In this document: positions 17,453 to 26,802 of the stretch, piece by piece | Layout: each line of letters begins with the position of its first letter | Position numbering within the stretch: the stretch's first letter is position 1 | The notes under the pieces: model-generated | Seen by the model: only the letters and a program-made list of their open reading frames with translations | The model's database searches: none | What the model was told of the DNA's origin: nothing | Program-made: the position numbers and the translations under genes | Assembly (NCBI RefSeq): GCF_011440275.1 | Contig: NZ_JAAOIV010000009.1 | Location: 1 to 64,000, forward strand | Reading direction: 5' to 3' | Source: Metallococcus carri | Lineage (GTDB): Bacteria > Actinomycetota > Actinomycetes > Actinomycetales > Dermatophilaceae | DNA: 64,000 nt

Positions 17453-18324
17453 TGGCCACCCGCCTGGAGGTCAAGAAGACCTACAAGCTGTATGTCGGCG
17501 GCAAGTTCCCGCGCAGCGAATCCGGTCGCACCTACGAGGTGACCAGCGCCCGCGGCGCCTTCCTCGCCAACGCGGCGTGGGGCTCCCGCAAGGACGTGCG
17601 CGACGCGGTCACCGCCGCCCGGTCCGCACAGCCCGGCTGGGCGGGCGCCACGGCATACAACAGGGGGCAGGTGCTCTATCGGGTCGCCGAGATCATGGAG
17701 GGCCGGCGCGAGCAGTTCGTCGCCGAGGTGGCCGCGAGCGAAGGGGTCACCAAGCCGCGCGCCACCACGATCGTCGACGCCGCGATTGACCGCTGGGTCT
17801 GGTGGGCCGGCTGGACCGACAAGATCGCCCAGGTGCTCGGCAACCTCAACCCGGTGGCCGGCCCTTACTTCAACGTCTCGGCCCCGGAGCCCACGGGCGT
17901 GATCGGAATCGTTGCGCCGCAACGCAGTTCGCTGCTCGGACTGGTGAGCGTGGTTGCCCCGGTGATCGCCGCGGGCAACAGTTGCGTGGTCCTGACCAGC
18001 GAGCAGCGGCCGCTGCCCGCGATCACCCTGAGCGAGGTGCTCGCGACCTCCGATGTGCCCGGCGGTGTCGTCAATGTCGTCACCGGTCCCACGGCCGAGC
18101 TGGCGCCCTGGCTGGCGGCGCACCGTGATGTCGACGGCATCGACCTGACCGGGTGCGCCGGCGCGGACGGTGTCGACGCGACCGCTCTGGAGGTGGCCGC
18201 TGCCGACAACCTCAAGCGCGTCCTGCGGCCGGCGGCCGACGAACCCGACTGGGGCACAACGGATCTCGAGCGCCTGCGGATCTTCACCGAGACCAAGACC
18301 GTCTGGCATCCCAAGGGGCTATGA
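17452..18324 (+). CDS. Truncated, catalytically incomplete ALDH homologue
   Basis: The 290-residue protein aligns with the N-terminal coenzyme-binding half of ALDHs (KLYVGGKFPRSESGRTYEV near the start, then APQRSSLLGLVSVVAPVIAAGNSCVVL and VPGGVVNVVTG). It ends with a short tail, TDLERLRIFTETKTVWHP, without the LELGGK glutamate or any catalytic-Cys region. The frame is clean and tightly coupled to the upstream ALDH, so this looks like a selected form rather than decay. It may act as a partner or scaffold subunit of the full ALDH. Confidence 0.85.
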   Translation: MATRLEVKKTYKLYVGGKFPRSESGRTYEVTSARGAFLANAAWGSRKDVRDAVTAARSAQPGWAGATAYNRGQVLYRVAEIMEGRREQFVAEVAASEGVTKPRATTIVDAAIDRWVWWAGWTDKIAQVLGNLNPVAGPYFNVSAPEPTGVIGIVAPQRSSLLGLVSVVAPVIAAGNSCVVLTSEQRPLPAITLSEVLATSDVPGGVVNVVTGPTAELAPWLAAHRDVDGIDLTGCAGADGVDATALEVAAADNLKRVLRPAADEPDWGTTDLERLRIFTETKTVWHPKGL

Positions 18325-18920
18325 CTGCTGCCGCCAGGGTGCTGGTCCTGTGCGGGCCGAGCGGATCGGGCAAGAGCCGCCTCGCCGACCGGCTGTCCCG
18401 CACGCACGGCTGGCCGACGATCCGGCTCGACGATTTCTACAAGGCCGGTGACGACCCGAGTCTGCCGATGACCGACTTCGGCGTGCCCGACTGGGACAAT
18501 GCCCGCTCCTGGAACCTGCAGTCGGCCCTCGATGCCCTGCGTGACCTGTGCCTCGATGGTCGCGCGGAGCTGCCGGTCTACGACATCGCCACCTCGTCGG
18601 TCACCGGCTGCCATGTGGTCGATCGCGGCGACGCACCGATCGTCATCGCCGAGGGCATCTTCGCCGCCGAGACGATCGCCGGGCTGCGCGCTCTCGACCT
18701 GCTTGCAGCCGCTTACTGCATCCGTCAGCAGCGACAGCTCACGATGGCCCGCCGGTTCGTGCGCGATGTGCGCGAACGCCGCAAGCCGGTGCCGGTGCTG
18801 CTGCGTCGCGGGTGGCACCTGATGCGCCTCGAACCCCGGATCGTCGCGGCCCACGAACGGCTCGGCGCGCGGCCAAGCACGCCCCGAGCAGTAGAACGGG
18901 CGGCTACCCTCTGGGCATGA
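18321..18920 (+). CDS. Uridine kinase-like P-loop protein
   Basis: The 199-residue protein has Walker A GPSGSGKSRLA near residue 12, then TIRLDDFYKAGDDPSLP and DWDNARSWN, the pattern of uridine/cytidine kinases (Asp-Asp-Phe-Tyr). An IVIAEGIFAAE strand follows. Position at the end of a nucleoside-catabolism operon, with ATGA overlaps at both ends, supports a nucleoside or sugar kinase role; the exact substrate is open. Confidence 0.8.
   Translation: MTAAARVLVLCGPSGSGKSRLADRLSRTHGWPTIRLDDFYKAGDDPSLPMTDFGVPDWDNARSWNLQSALDALRDLCLDGRAELPVYDIATSSVTGCHVVDRGDAPIVIAEGIFAAETIAGLRALDLLAAAYCIRQQRQLTMARRFVRDVRERRKPVPVLLRRGWHLMRLEPRIVAAHERLGARPSTPRAVERAATLWA
18905..18910 (+). promoter_or_regulatory. Internal -10 box, leaderless start of the membrane cluster
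   Basis: TACCCT, 6 nt (CTGGGC), then ATG at 18917. It lies inside the 3' end of the kinase-like gene and could drive the next five genes separately from the deoC operon. Confidence 0.45.
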
Positions 18921-20110
18921 GCGAATGGGCCAGCCCGGCGGGGGACGCGGGCGGAGCCGAGGGGCGCCGACCGGAGTATGACGGATCTGCCGGACCGGCG
19001 TATGGCGGGCCGCCACCGGCGCCGGGTTACGGCCAGCCGGGCGGACCGGCATACGGCAGCGCGCCGCAGGGCCCGGCATACGGCGGCCCACCGCAGGGCC
19101 CGGCATACGGCGGCCCACCGCAAGCACCGGCATACGGCACCCCTCCGCAGGGACCGGCATACGGCCGTCCTCCGCTCGGCTCGCCCTACCAACAGGCCTT
19201 CGCACCCAAGCCCGGCGTCATCCCCCTGCGGCCGCTGTCGCTCGGTGACCTGTTCGACGGCGCCTTCCGCACGGTGCGCGGCAACCCGGGCGCCACCCTC
19301 GGCCTGGCTGCGCTGGTGCTGCTCACCGTCGCGATCCCGACCACGCTGCTCACGGTGGCGGTCGGCGGCATCGCCGGGGATTCGACCTCGGGCGAAGCCC
19401 TGCTGGGCCTCGGGCAATATCCCGGCCAGGCCTTCGGCATGCTCGCCGGGGTCATCCTCGGCGGGCTGCTCATCGTCGTGCTGTCCGAAGCCGTGCTCGG
19501 TCACCGCATCTCGATCGGTCAGGCCTGGCAGCGCGGGAAGGGCCGACTGCTGCCGCTGCTCGGGCTGACCGTGCTGCTGGCGCTGGCCGCACTGCTCGTC
19601 CTCGGCGTGATCGTGGCCGTCGTCGCCGGCAGTTATGCCGCGGCGGGCGCCGCCACGGCCGTCGTCGTCGGGGGCCTGCTCGCCATTGCCTTCGTCGTCG
19701 CCGCGGTCTTCGTCGCGACCCGGATGCTCTTCGCCAGCGCGGTGATCGTCCTCGAGCGACAGGGCGTCGTCGCGGCGATGAAGCGCTCGTGGGCGCTCAC
19801 TCGCGGACAGTTCTGGCGGATCTTCGGCATCTATCTGCTCGCCTCGCTGCTCGCGGGTCTGGTGTCCTCGATCGTCACGCTGCCCGCGATGATGATCGTG
19901 ATGGCCACCATCGGGTCGACCGCGCCAGGCGGCTCGGTGTCGATGAGCAGCGCCACGATCGCGCTGGTGATCCTGCAACTCGCCTCGGCGATCGGTCAGA
20001 TCATCACTGCGCCCTTCCTCGCCAGCGTCAGCGGCCTGCTCTATATCGACCAGCGGATCCGCCGGGAGGCTCTGGACGTGACCTTGATGGCCGCCGCCGC
20101 GAAGCGCTGA
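18917..20110 (+). CDS. Polytopic membrane protein, GlpQ-associated membrane domain, with PAYG repeats
   Basis: The 397-residue protein starts with a disordered Pro/Gly/Tyr tail (residues ~20-95) containing five PAYG-containing repeats of about 10 residues, then a membrane domain with roughly six hydrophobic helices from ~115. The domain resembles the membrane region found with glycerophosphodiester phosphodiesterases (PLSLGDLFDGAFRTVRGNPGATLGLAALV); no phosphodiesterase domain is present. Each PAYG repeat is encoded with CCGGCATACGGC, so five copies of the window's abundant octamer cluster here. It heads the DUF4129-DUF4350-MoxR-DUF58 operon. Confidence 0.8.
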   Translation: MSEWASPAGDAGGAEGRRPEYDGSAGPAYGGPPPAPGYGQPGGPAYGSAPQGPAYGGPPQGPAYGGPPQAPAYGTPPQGPAYGRPPLGSPYQQAFAPKPGVIPLRPLSLGDLFDGAFRTVRGNPGATLGLAALVLLTVAIPTTLLTVAVGGIAGDSTSGEALLGLGQYPGQAFGMLAGVILGGLLIVVLSEAVLGHRISIGQAWQRGKGRLLPLLGLTVLLALAALLVLGVIVAVVAGSYAAAGAATAVVVGGLLAIAFVVAAVFVATRMLFASAVIVLERQGVVAAMKRSWALTRGQFWRIFGIYLLASLLAGLVSSIVTLPAMMIVMATIGSTAPGGSVSMSSATIALVILQLASAIGQIITAPFLASVSGLLYIDQRIRREALDVTLMAAAAKR

Positions 20111-20745
20111 TGCTGCGCCAGCCACCGCTCACGCCGGATGCGAAACAGGCGCAGGAGTGGCTCGCGCACGAACTGTCCAAGGGCAAATACGGCCGCCAGC
20201 CCGGGGTGATCGAGCGCCTGCTGAACTGGCTGTTCGGCGACGGGAGAAGCCCCAACCTCAAGGTCTTGAACCTGCCCCCGGTCATGCTGGTCATCGGGCT
20301 CATCGTGATCCTGGCGGCCATCGGCTTCGGCGCCACCCGAATGCGGCGCCGCGGCGGACGCAACCGGGCCGCGAGCGAGGAAGCGGGAGTGCTCGCCGAG
20401 GTCACCGCCTCGGCGACCGAACTGCGTCGCTCGGCCGAGCAGGCCGCTCGCCGCGGCGACTACGCGGCTGCCGTCCTCGACCGTTTCCGGGCCATCGCCC
20501 GGCGGTCCGAGGAGCGCGCGCTGCTGCCGCCCCGGCCGGGCACGACCGCCCGCGAGGTGGGTGACAGCCTCGCCGGCTTCTTCCCCGGGCACCGGGAGGA
20601 TCTGCGCGGTGCGGCGCGCGTCTTCGACGATGTGCGGTATGGCGGTCGCGCGGCCTCCGCGGCCGACGCCGAACGGCTGGCAGCACTCGACCGGCAGCTC
20701 GACGCCGCCCGGCCGGTCCACGCCGTGCCCGAGGTGACGGGGTGA
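20110..20745 (+). CDS. DUF4129-domain membrane protein
   Basis: The 211-residue protein has one transmembrane helix (~58-76, VMLVIGLIVILAAIGFGAT) followed by a cytoplasmic helical domain (AAVLDRFRAIARRSEERALLPPRPGTTAREV) typical of the DUF4129 C-terminus. In larger homologues this domain follows a transglutaminase; here it stands alone. The ATG overlaps the previous TGA by one base. It probably forms a membrane complex with its operon partners. Confidence 0.82.
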   Translation: MLRQPPLTPDAKQAQEWLAHELSKGKYGRQPGVIERLLNWLFGDGRSPNLKVLNLPPVMLVIGLIVILAAIGFGATRMRRRGGRNRAASEEAGVLAEVTASATELRRSAEQAARRGDYAAAVLDRFRAIARRSEERALLPPRPGTTAREVGDSLAGFFPGHREDLRGAARVFDDVRYGGRAASAADAERLAALDRQLDAARPVHAVPEVTG

Positions 20746-21847
20746 ACCGGCGCCGCGCTGCCTTCTGGGCGGTGGTCGGCCTGCTGCTCGTCGGCTCCGC
20801 GCTGCTCGTGGTGCTGCTCCGCGGCTCCAGCGGCGTGCCGCTCGACCCGCGCAATCCCGAGCCGGACGGGGCCGAGGCGGTCGCCCGCGTGCTGTCCGAG
20901 CAGGGGGTCACGGTGATCTCCGCGTCCTCGCGCGATGCTGTGGCCGCCGCGCAGCCGGATGCGGCCAGCACCGTGCTGGTGAGTATGCCGTCCGCGGTCA
21001 GCAGCGAACGGCTGCGCCAAGTCCTGCGTGCCTCCTCAGGGGCCGCGCTCGTCGTGCTGATCCGACCCGGCGCGGCTCAGCTCAACACCGTGCTGGGCAC
21101 CGACACCACCACGACCCCGTGGAGCGGCGTCAGCGGGTCGGCCTGCGAACTGCCGAGCCTGCAAGGGCTCAGCCCGCTCGGGGTCGGCAATGCGTATGTG
21201 GGTCTGCCCTCCGATGCCCAAACCTGCTTCGGTGACCCACTCAACGGAGCGCCGGTCTTCCAACTTCCCGCCGTCGAGGACCGGCCGGCGGTGCTGGTCA
21301 TCGGCAGCGTCTCGATCCTGTCCAACGAGCTGATCGACAAGGGCGACAACGCCGCCATCGCGCTTCGCGCCCTCGGCAGCCAGCCCCGATTGGTCTGGTA
21401 CTCAGGCGATTTCGACGCCAGCGCGCCGCCGCCACCGAGCCCGTGGCCGCTGTGGGTCAGCCCCGCGGTGTTGCTGCTGGTCGCCTGCATCCTGCTGACC
21501 ATGGTGTGGCGCGGCCGCCGCCTGGGGCGACTCGTCACCGAGCCGCTGCCCGTGGTGGTCAAGGCCGACGAGACCGCCCGTGCCCGTGGCGAGCTCTACC
21601 GGCGGTCCCGCGACACTGTGCGGGCCGGACAGATTCTGCGGCAGGCGAGCAGCACGCGGCTGTCGGCATACCTCGGGCTGTCCCCCCACACCGATCCCAC
21701 CCAACTGGTCGACGAGGTCGCCCGCGCGGCCGGCGAGCAGCCGCAACGCGTCGGTGAGCTGCTGCACGGCCCCGACACCACGACCGAGCCGGCACTGGCG
21801 AAGGTCGCCCAAGACCTGGAAACCCTCGAAAGGCAGGTTCGTCGCAG

Positions 21848-21851
<4 letters not shown>
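20742..21851 (+). CDS. DUF4350-domain membrane protein
   Basis: The 369-residue protein has an N-terminal anchor (~5-26, AFWAVVGLLLVGSALLVVLL), an extracytoplasmic DUF4350 domain that opens with DPRNPEPDGAEAVARVLSEQGV (the family's glutamine-amidotransferase-like fold), a second transmembrane helix near 233-250 and a cytoplasmic helical tail. The GTG overlaps the previous stop by 4 bp and the next ATG overlaps its own stop. It is a standard member of MoxR-DUF58 clusters in actinobacteria; biochemical role unknown. Confidence 0.85.
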
Positions 21852-22837
<986 letters not shown>

Positions 22838-22840
22838 GGT

Positions 22841-24136
22841 ATGGCGATCACCGGGCGCGCCGTCGCACTGGCCCTGCTGGGGCTGGTGCTCGTCGTGCTG
22901 CGTCCGGTGCCGTCCACGGTGTTGTGGTGGCTCGGTGCGGTGGCCGTGCTCATCGCGGTCGACGTGCTGGTCGCGGTGTCCCCGAAAACCCTTCAGTGGC
23001 AACGGGATCCAGTCGGTCAGGTGCGCCTCGGCGAGCAGACAACGACCTCCCTCGTCGGCCGCAATCCCGGCTCGCGGACCGTCCGGGCCCTGGTGCGCGA
23101 CGCCTGGCAACCGTCGGCTGGGACGTCCGGCGAACGGCATACGGTGACCATGCCCGGCGGTGAGGCGGCGCGATTGACGACCCGCCTGTCGCCGACGCGA
23201 CGCGGTGACCTGAAGGCGGATGCGGTGACCGTGCGGTCGTTCGGCCCGATGAGGCTCGCGGCCCGGCAACGGTCGGTGCCGGTCGGCGGGCAGCTGCGCT
23301 CGTTGCCGGCGTTCCCGTCACGGCGACACCTGCCGAGCCGGCTCGCCCAACTGCGACAGATCGACGGACGCTCGGCGGTGCGGATCAGGGGGCAGGGCAC
23401 CGAATTCGACTCGCTGCGTGACTATGTCGAGGGCGACGACGTGCGCAGCATCGACTGGCGGGCGACGGCGCGTCGGCAAAAGCCGGTGGTGCGCACCTGG
23501 CAGCCGGAGCGCGACCGCCGGATCATCCTGGTGCTCGACACCTCCCGCACCAGTGCCGGACGGATCGACGACCTGCCGCGGCTGGACAGCGCGATGGATG
23601 CTGCGCTGCTGCTGACAGCGCTCGCCTCCCGCGCCGGCGACCGCATCGACCTGATCGCCGGCGACCGTCAGGTGCGGGCGCGGGTGAGCGGACGCACCGA
23701 CCGCAACGAGCTGCTGCACGCCGTCGTCGAGGCGATGGCACCGCTGGAACCCGCTCTGGTGGAAGCGAATTGGACCGCACTCGCCGGGGCTGTCACCTCG
23801 CTGACCCGGCGCCGGGCACTGGTCGTGCTGTTAACGACCTTGGAGCCCGCCGCGATCTCCGAGGGGTTGCTGCCCGTCCTGCCGAGTCTGGTGCAGCACC
23901 ACCGGGTGGTGATCGCCTCGGTCGCCGATCGGTCGGTGCTGGCGATGGCGCGGGACCGCACGTCGGTGCGGTCGAGCTATGACGCGGCCGCGGCCGAGCG
24001 GACCATCGCCCTGCGTCAGCAAGTGCGCGACGCCGTCGGACGGCTCGGGGTCACCGTGCTGGACGAACCGCCCGAGGTGCTGCCGGTGGCGCTCGTCGAC
24101 CACTACCTGGCGCTCAAGCGGCAGGGCCTGCTGTGA
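22841..24136 (+). CDS. DUF58-domain protein
   Basis: The 431-residue protein has two N-terminal hydrophobic helices (~5-20 and ~27-45), a beta-rich extracytoplasmic stretch, and the DUF58 signature GQGTEFDSLRDYVEGDDVRSIDWRATAR (residues ~185-212), followed by a VWA-like domain starting IILVLDTSRTSAG. DUF58 proteins are the usual MoxR partners. It is the last gene of the coupled cluster; the convergent SpoIIM gene ends 43 bp downstream. Confidence 0.92.
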   Translation: MAITGRAVALALLGLVLVVLRPVPSTVLWWLGAVAVLIAVDVLVAVSPKTLQWQRDPVGQVRLGEQTTTSLVGRNPGSRTVRALVRDAWQPSAGTSGERHTVTMPGGEAARLTTRLSPTRRGDLKADAVTVRSFGPMRLAARQRSVPVGGQLRSLPAFPSRRHLPSRLAQLRQIDGRSAVRIRGQGTEFDSLRDYVEGDDVRSIDWRATARRQKPVVRTWQPERDRRIILVLDTSRTSAGRIDDLPRLDSAMDAALLLTALASRAGDRIDLIAGDRQVRARVSGRTDRNELLHAVVEAMAPLEPALVEANWTALAGAVTSLTRRRALVVLLTTLEPAAISEGLLPVLPSLVQHHRVVIASVADRSVLAMARDRTSVRSSYDAAAAERTIALRQQVRDAVGRLGVTVLDEPPEVLPVALVDHYLALKRQGLL

Positions 24137-24179
24137 GCCGGCCGGCACGGTCGGCGACCGAGTTCGGCATACGTCGGGG

Positions 24180-25175
24180 TTAGCCGGCGGTCGGCACGAG
24201 GGCTTCGCGGTCCCATTCCTCGACGTCACCCGTGTCGCCGGCGAGCACGGCTCGGCGGCCTGGGCCGAAGACATAGGCGAAGAAGAGCACCTCGGCAAGC
24301 ACACCGATGCCGATGCGCGCCCAGGTCGGCAGACCCGACGGCGTCACGAAGGCCTCGATGATGCCGGTGACGAGCAGCACCACGATCAGGCCAAGCGCGA
24401 TGGTGACCGAGGCTCGAGCTTCGTGGGCGAGATTGGCCAGGCGCGGGCGCGGGCCGGGCTCGACCCACGCCCAGAACATCCGCAAACCGACCCCGCCGGC
24501 GACGAAAACCGCTGTCAGCTCAAGCATTCCGTGCGGCAGGATCAACCCGAAGAACAGCGCGGCTCGCCCGTGCGCCGTCATCACTCCGCCGATGATGCCG
24601 AGGTTGAGGACGTTGCTCCACAGGCTCAGCAGCACCGGGAAGCCGAGCGCTCCCCCGGCCAGACAGATTGCCGCGACATAGACATTGTTGGTCCATACCC
24701 GGAAGGCGAAATCGGTCGCGGCATACTCGCTGTAGTAGCTCTCGAAGTCTTTGTTGACGAGTTGGTCGAGCTGATCCGGCGGGATGAACTGGGTCTGCAC
24801 TCCCGGGTGCTGCACCACCCACCAGCCGATCGCGAAGGCCACGAGCAGGTTGACCGCCATCGTCGTCAGCCACCACCAGCGCGCGCGATAGAGCATGGCG
24901 GGGAAGGTGCGCACGAAGAACTCGGCGAAGCCCGCCCAGGCCGCGGTCCGGGTGCCGACGGCTCGGGATCGCGCCCGCGCCAGCACCGTCGAAAGGTATT
25001 GCAGCACAGTCGGATCCGGCGCTGCCGACCGGAGATAGGACAGGTGGGTAGCTGTGCGCTGATAAAGATCGAGCAGTTCGTCGGATTCCTGGCCCGACAG
25101 CCTGCGCCGTTTGGTGAGCTCCTGCAGGCGGCGCCACTCACCCTCGTGCGCCGCGACGTACGCATCCAGGTCCAC
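24180..25175 (-). CDS. SpoIIM/DUF95 family membrane protein
   Basis: The 331-residue polytopic membrane protein has about five hydrophobic helices and the family's conserved segments FVRTFPAMLYRARWWW, GIIGGVMTAHGRAALFFGLILPHGMLELTAVFVAGGVGLRM and VEPGPRPRL. Despite the stage II sporulation name, homologues are widespread in non-sporulating actinobacteria next to RDD and MoxR-DUF58 genes. The GTG start is 7 nt from TACAGT (minus strand), a leaderless arrangement overlapping the RDD promoter. Role: probably assembly or regulation of an envelope complex. Confidence 0.88.
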   Translation of the reverse strand: MDLDAYVAAHEGEWRRLQELTKRRRLSGQESDELLDLYQRTATHLSYLRSAAPDPTVLQYLSTVLARARSRAVGTRTAAWAGFAEFFVRTFPAMLYRARWWWLTTMAVNLLVAFAIGWWVVQHPGVQTQFIPPDQLDQLVNKDFESYYSEYAATDFAFRVWTNNVYVAAICLAGGALGFPVLLSLWSNVLNLGIIGGVMTAHGRAALFFGLILPHGMLELTAVFVAGGVGLRMFWAWVEPGPRPRLANLAHEARASVTIALGLIVVLLVTGIIEAFVTPSGLPTWARIGIGVLAEVLFFAYVFGPGRRAVLAGDTGDVEEWDREALVPTAG

Positions 25176-25182
25176 GCCGACG

Positions 25183-25192
25183 ACTGTACGGT
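25183..25192. promoter_or_regulatory. Fused divergent -10 boxes for SpoIIM and RDD genes
   Basis: ACTGTACGGT contains TACGGT on the plus strand (25187-25192, 6 nt before ATG 25199) and TACAGT on the minus strand (25183-25188, 7 nt before GTG 25175). The two hexamers share the central TA. Confidence 0.5.
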
Positions 25193-25198
25193 GCCGGT

Positions 25199-26023
25199 AT
25201 GACGATCGCGACCGATCGACGCGCCCTGCGCGGCAGCGAAGTCGACCACGCCGTGACCGGCGAGGGCGTGCTGATCGATTCTCCCGCAGCCTCGCTGGGC
25301 GTCCTGCTGGTGGCCGGTCTGATCGACGTCATCCTCACCATGCTCGTGTTGCTGTTGCTGGCGATAGTGCTCGCCACCAGCCTGATCCGCGTTAATGAGG
25401 CCGTGGGGGCGTCGGCCGTCGTCATCGTGATCGTGCTGGTCTACCTGGTGGTGCCGGTGACCATCGAGACGCTCAGCCGGGGCCGCAGCGTCGGCAAGCT
25501 GGTCATGAAGCTGCGCGTCGTGCGCGACGACGGCGGCCCGATCGTGTTCCGGCATGCCTTCGTGCGGGGGCTGATCGCGCTGGTCGAGATCCACATGTTC
25601 CAGGGCGTGCCCGCGGTGATCGCGGCGATGGTCAGCAAACGGTCGAAACGCTTGGGCGATATGGCCGCCGGCACCTACACGGTGCGGGAGGAGACCGCGA
25701 TGCGGCTGCAGTACCCGCCGCACATGCCGCCCGCGTTGCAGCCCTGGGCGGCCGGCGCGGATATCGCCCCGCTGCCCGACGGACTCGCGCTGGCGATCCG
25801 GCAGTTCCTCCTGCGCTCCGAGCAGCTCAGTCCCTCAGCCCGTATGGCGGTGGGCTCGGACCTGCTCCACCGCACTCTTGCGCTGGTGTCGCCTCCCCCG
25901 CCCGCCCACGCACCGCCCGACTCAGTGCTGGCCGCCGTGCTCGCCGAGCGCCGTCGCCGGGACGCCGAGCGCCTACAGCGCGACGCCGTAACCCGCGCCC
26001 GGCTGCTGCCCCCGTCGGTGTAA
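25199..26023 (+). CDS. RDD-family membrane protein
   Basis: The 274-residue protein has an RDD domain: hydrophobic helices near 37-70 and 75-95, then SRGRSVGKLVMKLRVVRDDGGP and KRLGDMAAGTYTV (the family's terminal motif). A long cytoplasmic tail (residues ~165-274) is rich in Pro, Ala and Arg and ends in a basic helix (AERRRRDAERLQRDAVTRARL). It is likely part of the same envelope module as SpoIIM and the MoxR-DUF58 cluster. Confidence 0.88.
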   Translation: MTIATDRRALRGSEVDHAVTGEGVLIDSPAASLGVLLVAGLIDVILTMLVLLLLAIVLATSLIRVNEAVGASAVVIVIVLVYLVVPVTIETLSRGRSVGKLVMKLRVVRDDGGPIVFRHAFVRGLIALVEIHMFQGVPAVIAAMVSKRSKRLGDMAAGTYTVREETAMRLQYPPHMPPALQPWAAGADIAPLPDGLALAIRQFLLRSEQLSPSARMAVGSDLLHRTLALVSPPPPAHAPPDSVLAAVLAERRRRDAERLQRDAVTRARLLPPSV

Positions 26024-26038
26024 AGGCCCGCGCCGGCG

Positions 26039-26274
26039 AAAGTCGCCATTGTGTCGAGTTCCTCGGGCGCCAACCCCCGAAATCGGCGCTCTCCCACCCA
26101 AAAGTCGCCATGATGGCGAGTTCGGTGACCCTGGGCGACGCGTCGCTTCCGCGATCGACGACATGTCCGCACGAACGCACCACCCCTGCCGCCAATCTGC
26201 GGACACCATGCCCCCGGCCCCCGCGACCGTCCGCACGAACGCACCACCCCTGCCGCCAATCTGCGGACACCATG
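26039..26274. repeat. Tandem units with ~62-64 bp pitch, types A and B
   Basis: Type A starts AAAGTCGCCAT at 26039 and 26101 (62 bp apart). Type B starts GTCCGCACGAACGCACCACC at 26165 and 26229 (64 bp apart); each B core is ~40 bp and ends TGCGGAC, so it is bounded by the inverted pair GTCCGCA/TGCGGAC. The units run straight into the type C array at 26290. No coding region is supported here. Confidence 0.8.
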
Positions 26275-26289
26275 CGCCACGCCGCCGCC

Positions 26290-26614
26290 GTCAGCACCAC
26301 CGGCACACAACGGGCCGCAACCCCTGACGCACCTCCCTCGGCGCCTGCGGCGTCAGCACCACCGGCACACAACGGGCCGCAACCCCTGACACCCAGAGGT
26401 CACCGCCCGCGGCGTCAGCACCACCGGCCCCAAACTGGCCGCAACACCTGACACTTCACGCGCTACGCCGCCGCCGTCAGCACCACCGGCACACAACGGG
26501 CCGCAACCCCTGACGCACCTCCCTCGGCGCCTACGGCGTCAGCACCACCGGCACACAACGGGCCGCAACCCCTGACGCACCGTGCTCCCGGCCCGCGGCG
26601 TCAGCACTACCGGG
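26290..26614. repeat. Tandem 62-bp array, type C
   Basis: Cores of 39 bp beginning GTCAGCACCACCGGCACACA and ending CTGAC occur at 26290, 26352, 26414, 26476 and 26538, with a truncated sixth at 26600. The pitch is exactly 62 bp. Core ends are inverted (GTCAG/CTGAC). The 23-bp spacers are partly alike (two read GCACCTCCCTCGGCGCCT), so this is not a CRISPR array. Confidence 0.92.
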
Positions 26615-26618
26615 CAAG

Positions 26619-26741
26619 CGCTCAGTGATTTCGACGCGCTCACTCCTTCGTCGCTCGCTTGCTCAATCAGCGAAGGGGCGCACACCCGCAGCGCTCAGTG
26701 ATTTCGACGCGCTCACTCCTTCGTCGCTCGCTTGCGCAATC
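26619..26741. repeat. Two 72-bp-spaced copies of the TTTCGACGCGCTCAC repeat
   Basis: GCGCTCAGTGATTTCGACGC starts at 26619 and 26691, each followed by GCTCACTCCTTCGTCGCTCGC. They are variants of the 59-bp repeat at 312-475. Degenerate pieces (GCGCTCAATCAGCG) continue to ~26780. From 26024 to 26802 I see only repeats and no gene. Confidence 0.8.
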
Positions 26742-26802
26742 AACGGGGGTGGGCGCTCAATCAGCGGAGCGGCTCTCAACCGGCCAGGTGGCAGCTCTCG
26801 AA

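Noticed and set aside
24180-25175. SpoIIM as evidence of sporulation
   Set aside because: DUF95/SpoIIM homologues are common in non-sporulating actinobacteria next to RDD and MoxR genes, and no other sporulation gene is present.
26290-26614. CRISPR-like array (39-bp repeats, 23-bp spacers)
   Set aside because: Spacers are too short and partly identical to each other, the unit length is exactly 62 bp throughout, and no cas gene is in the window. It is a tandem repeat.
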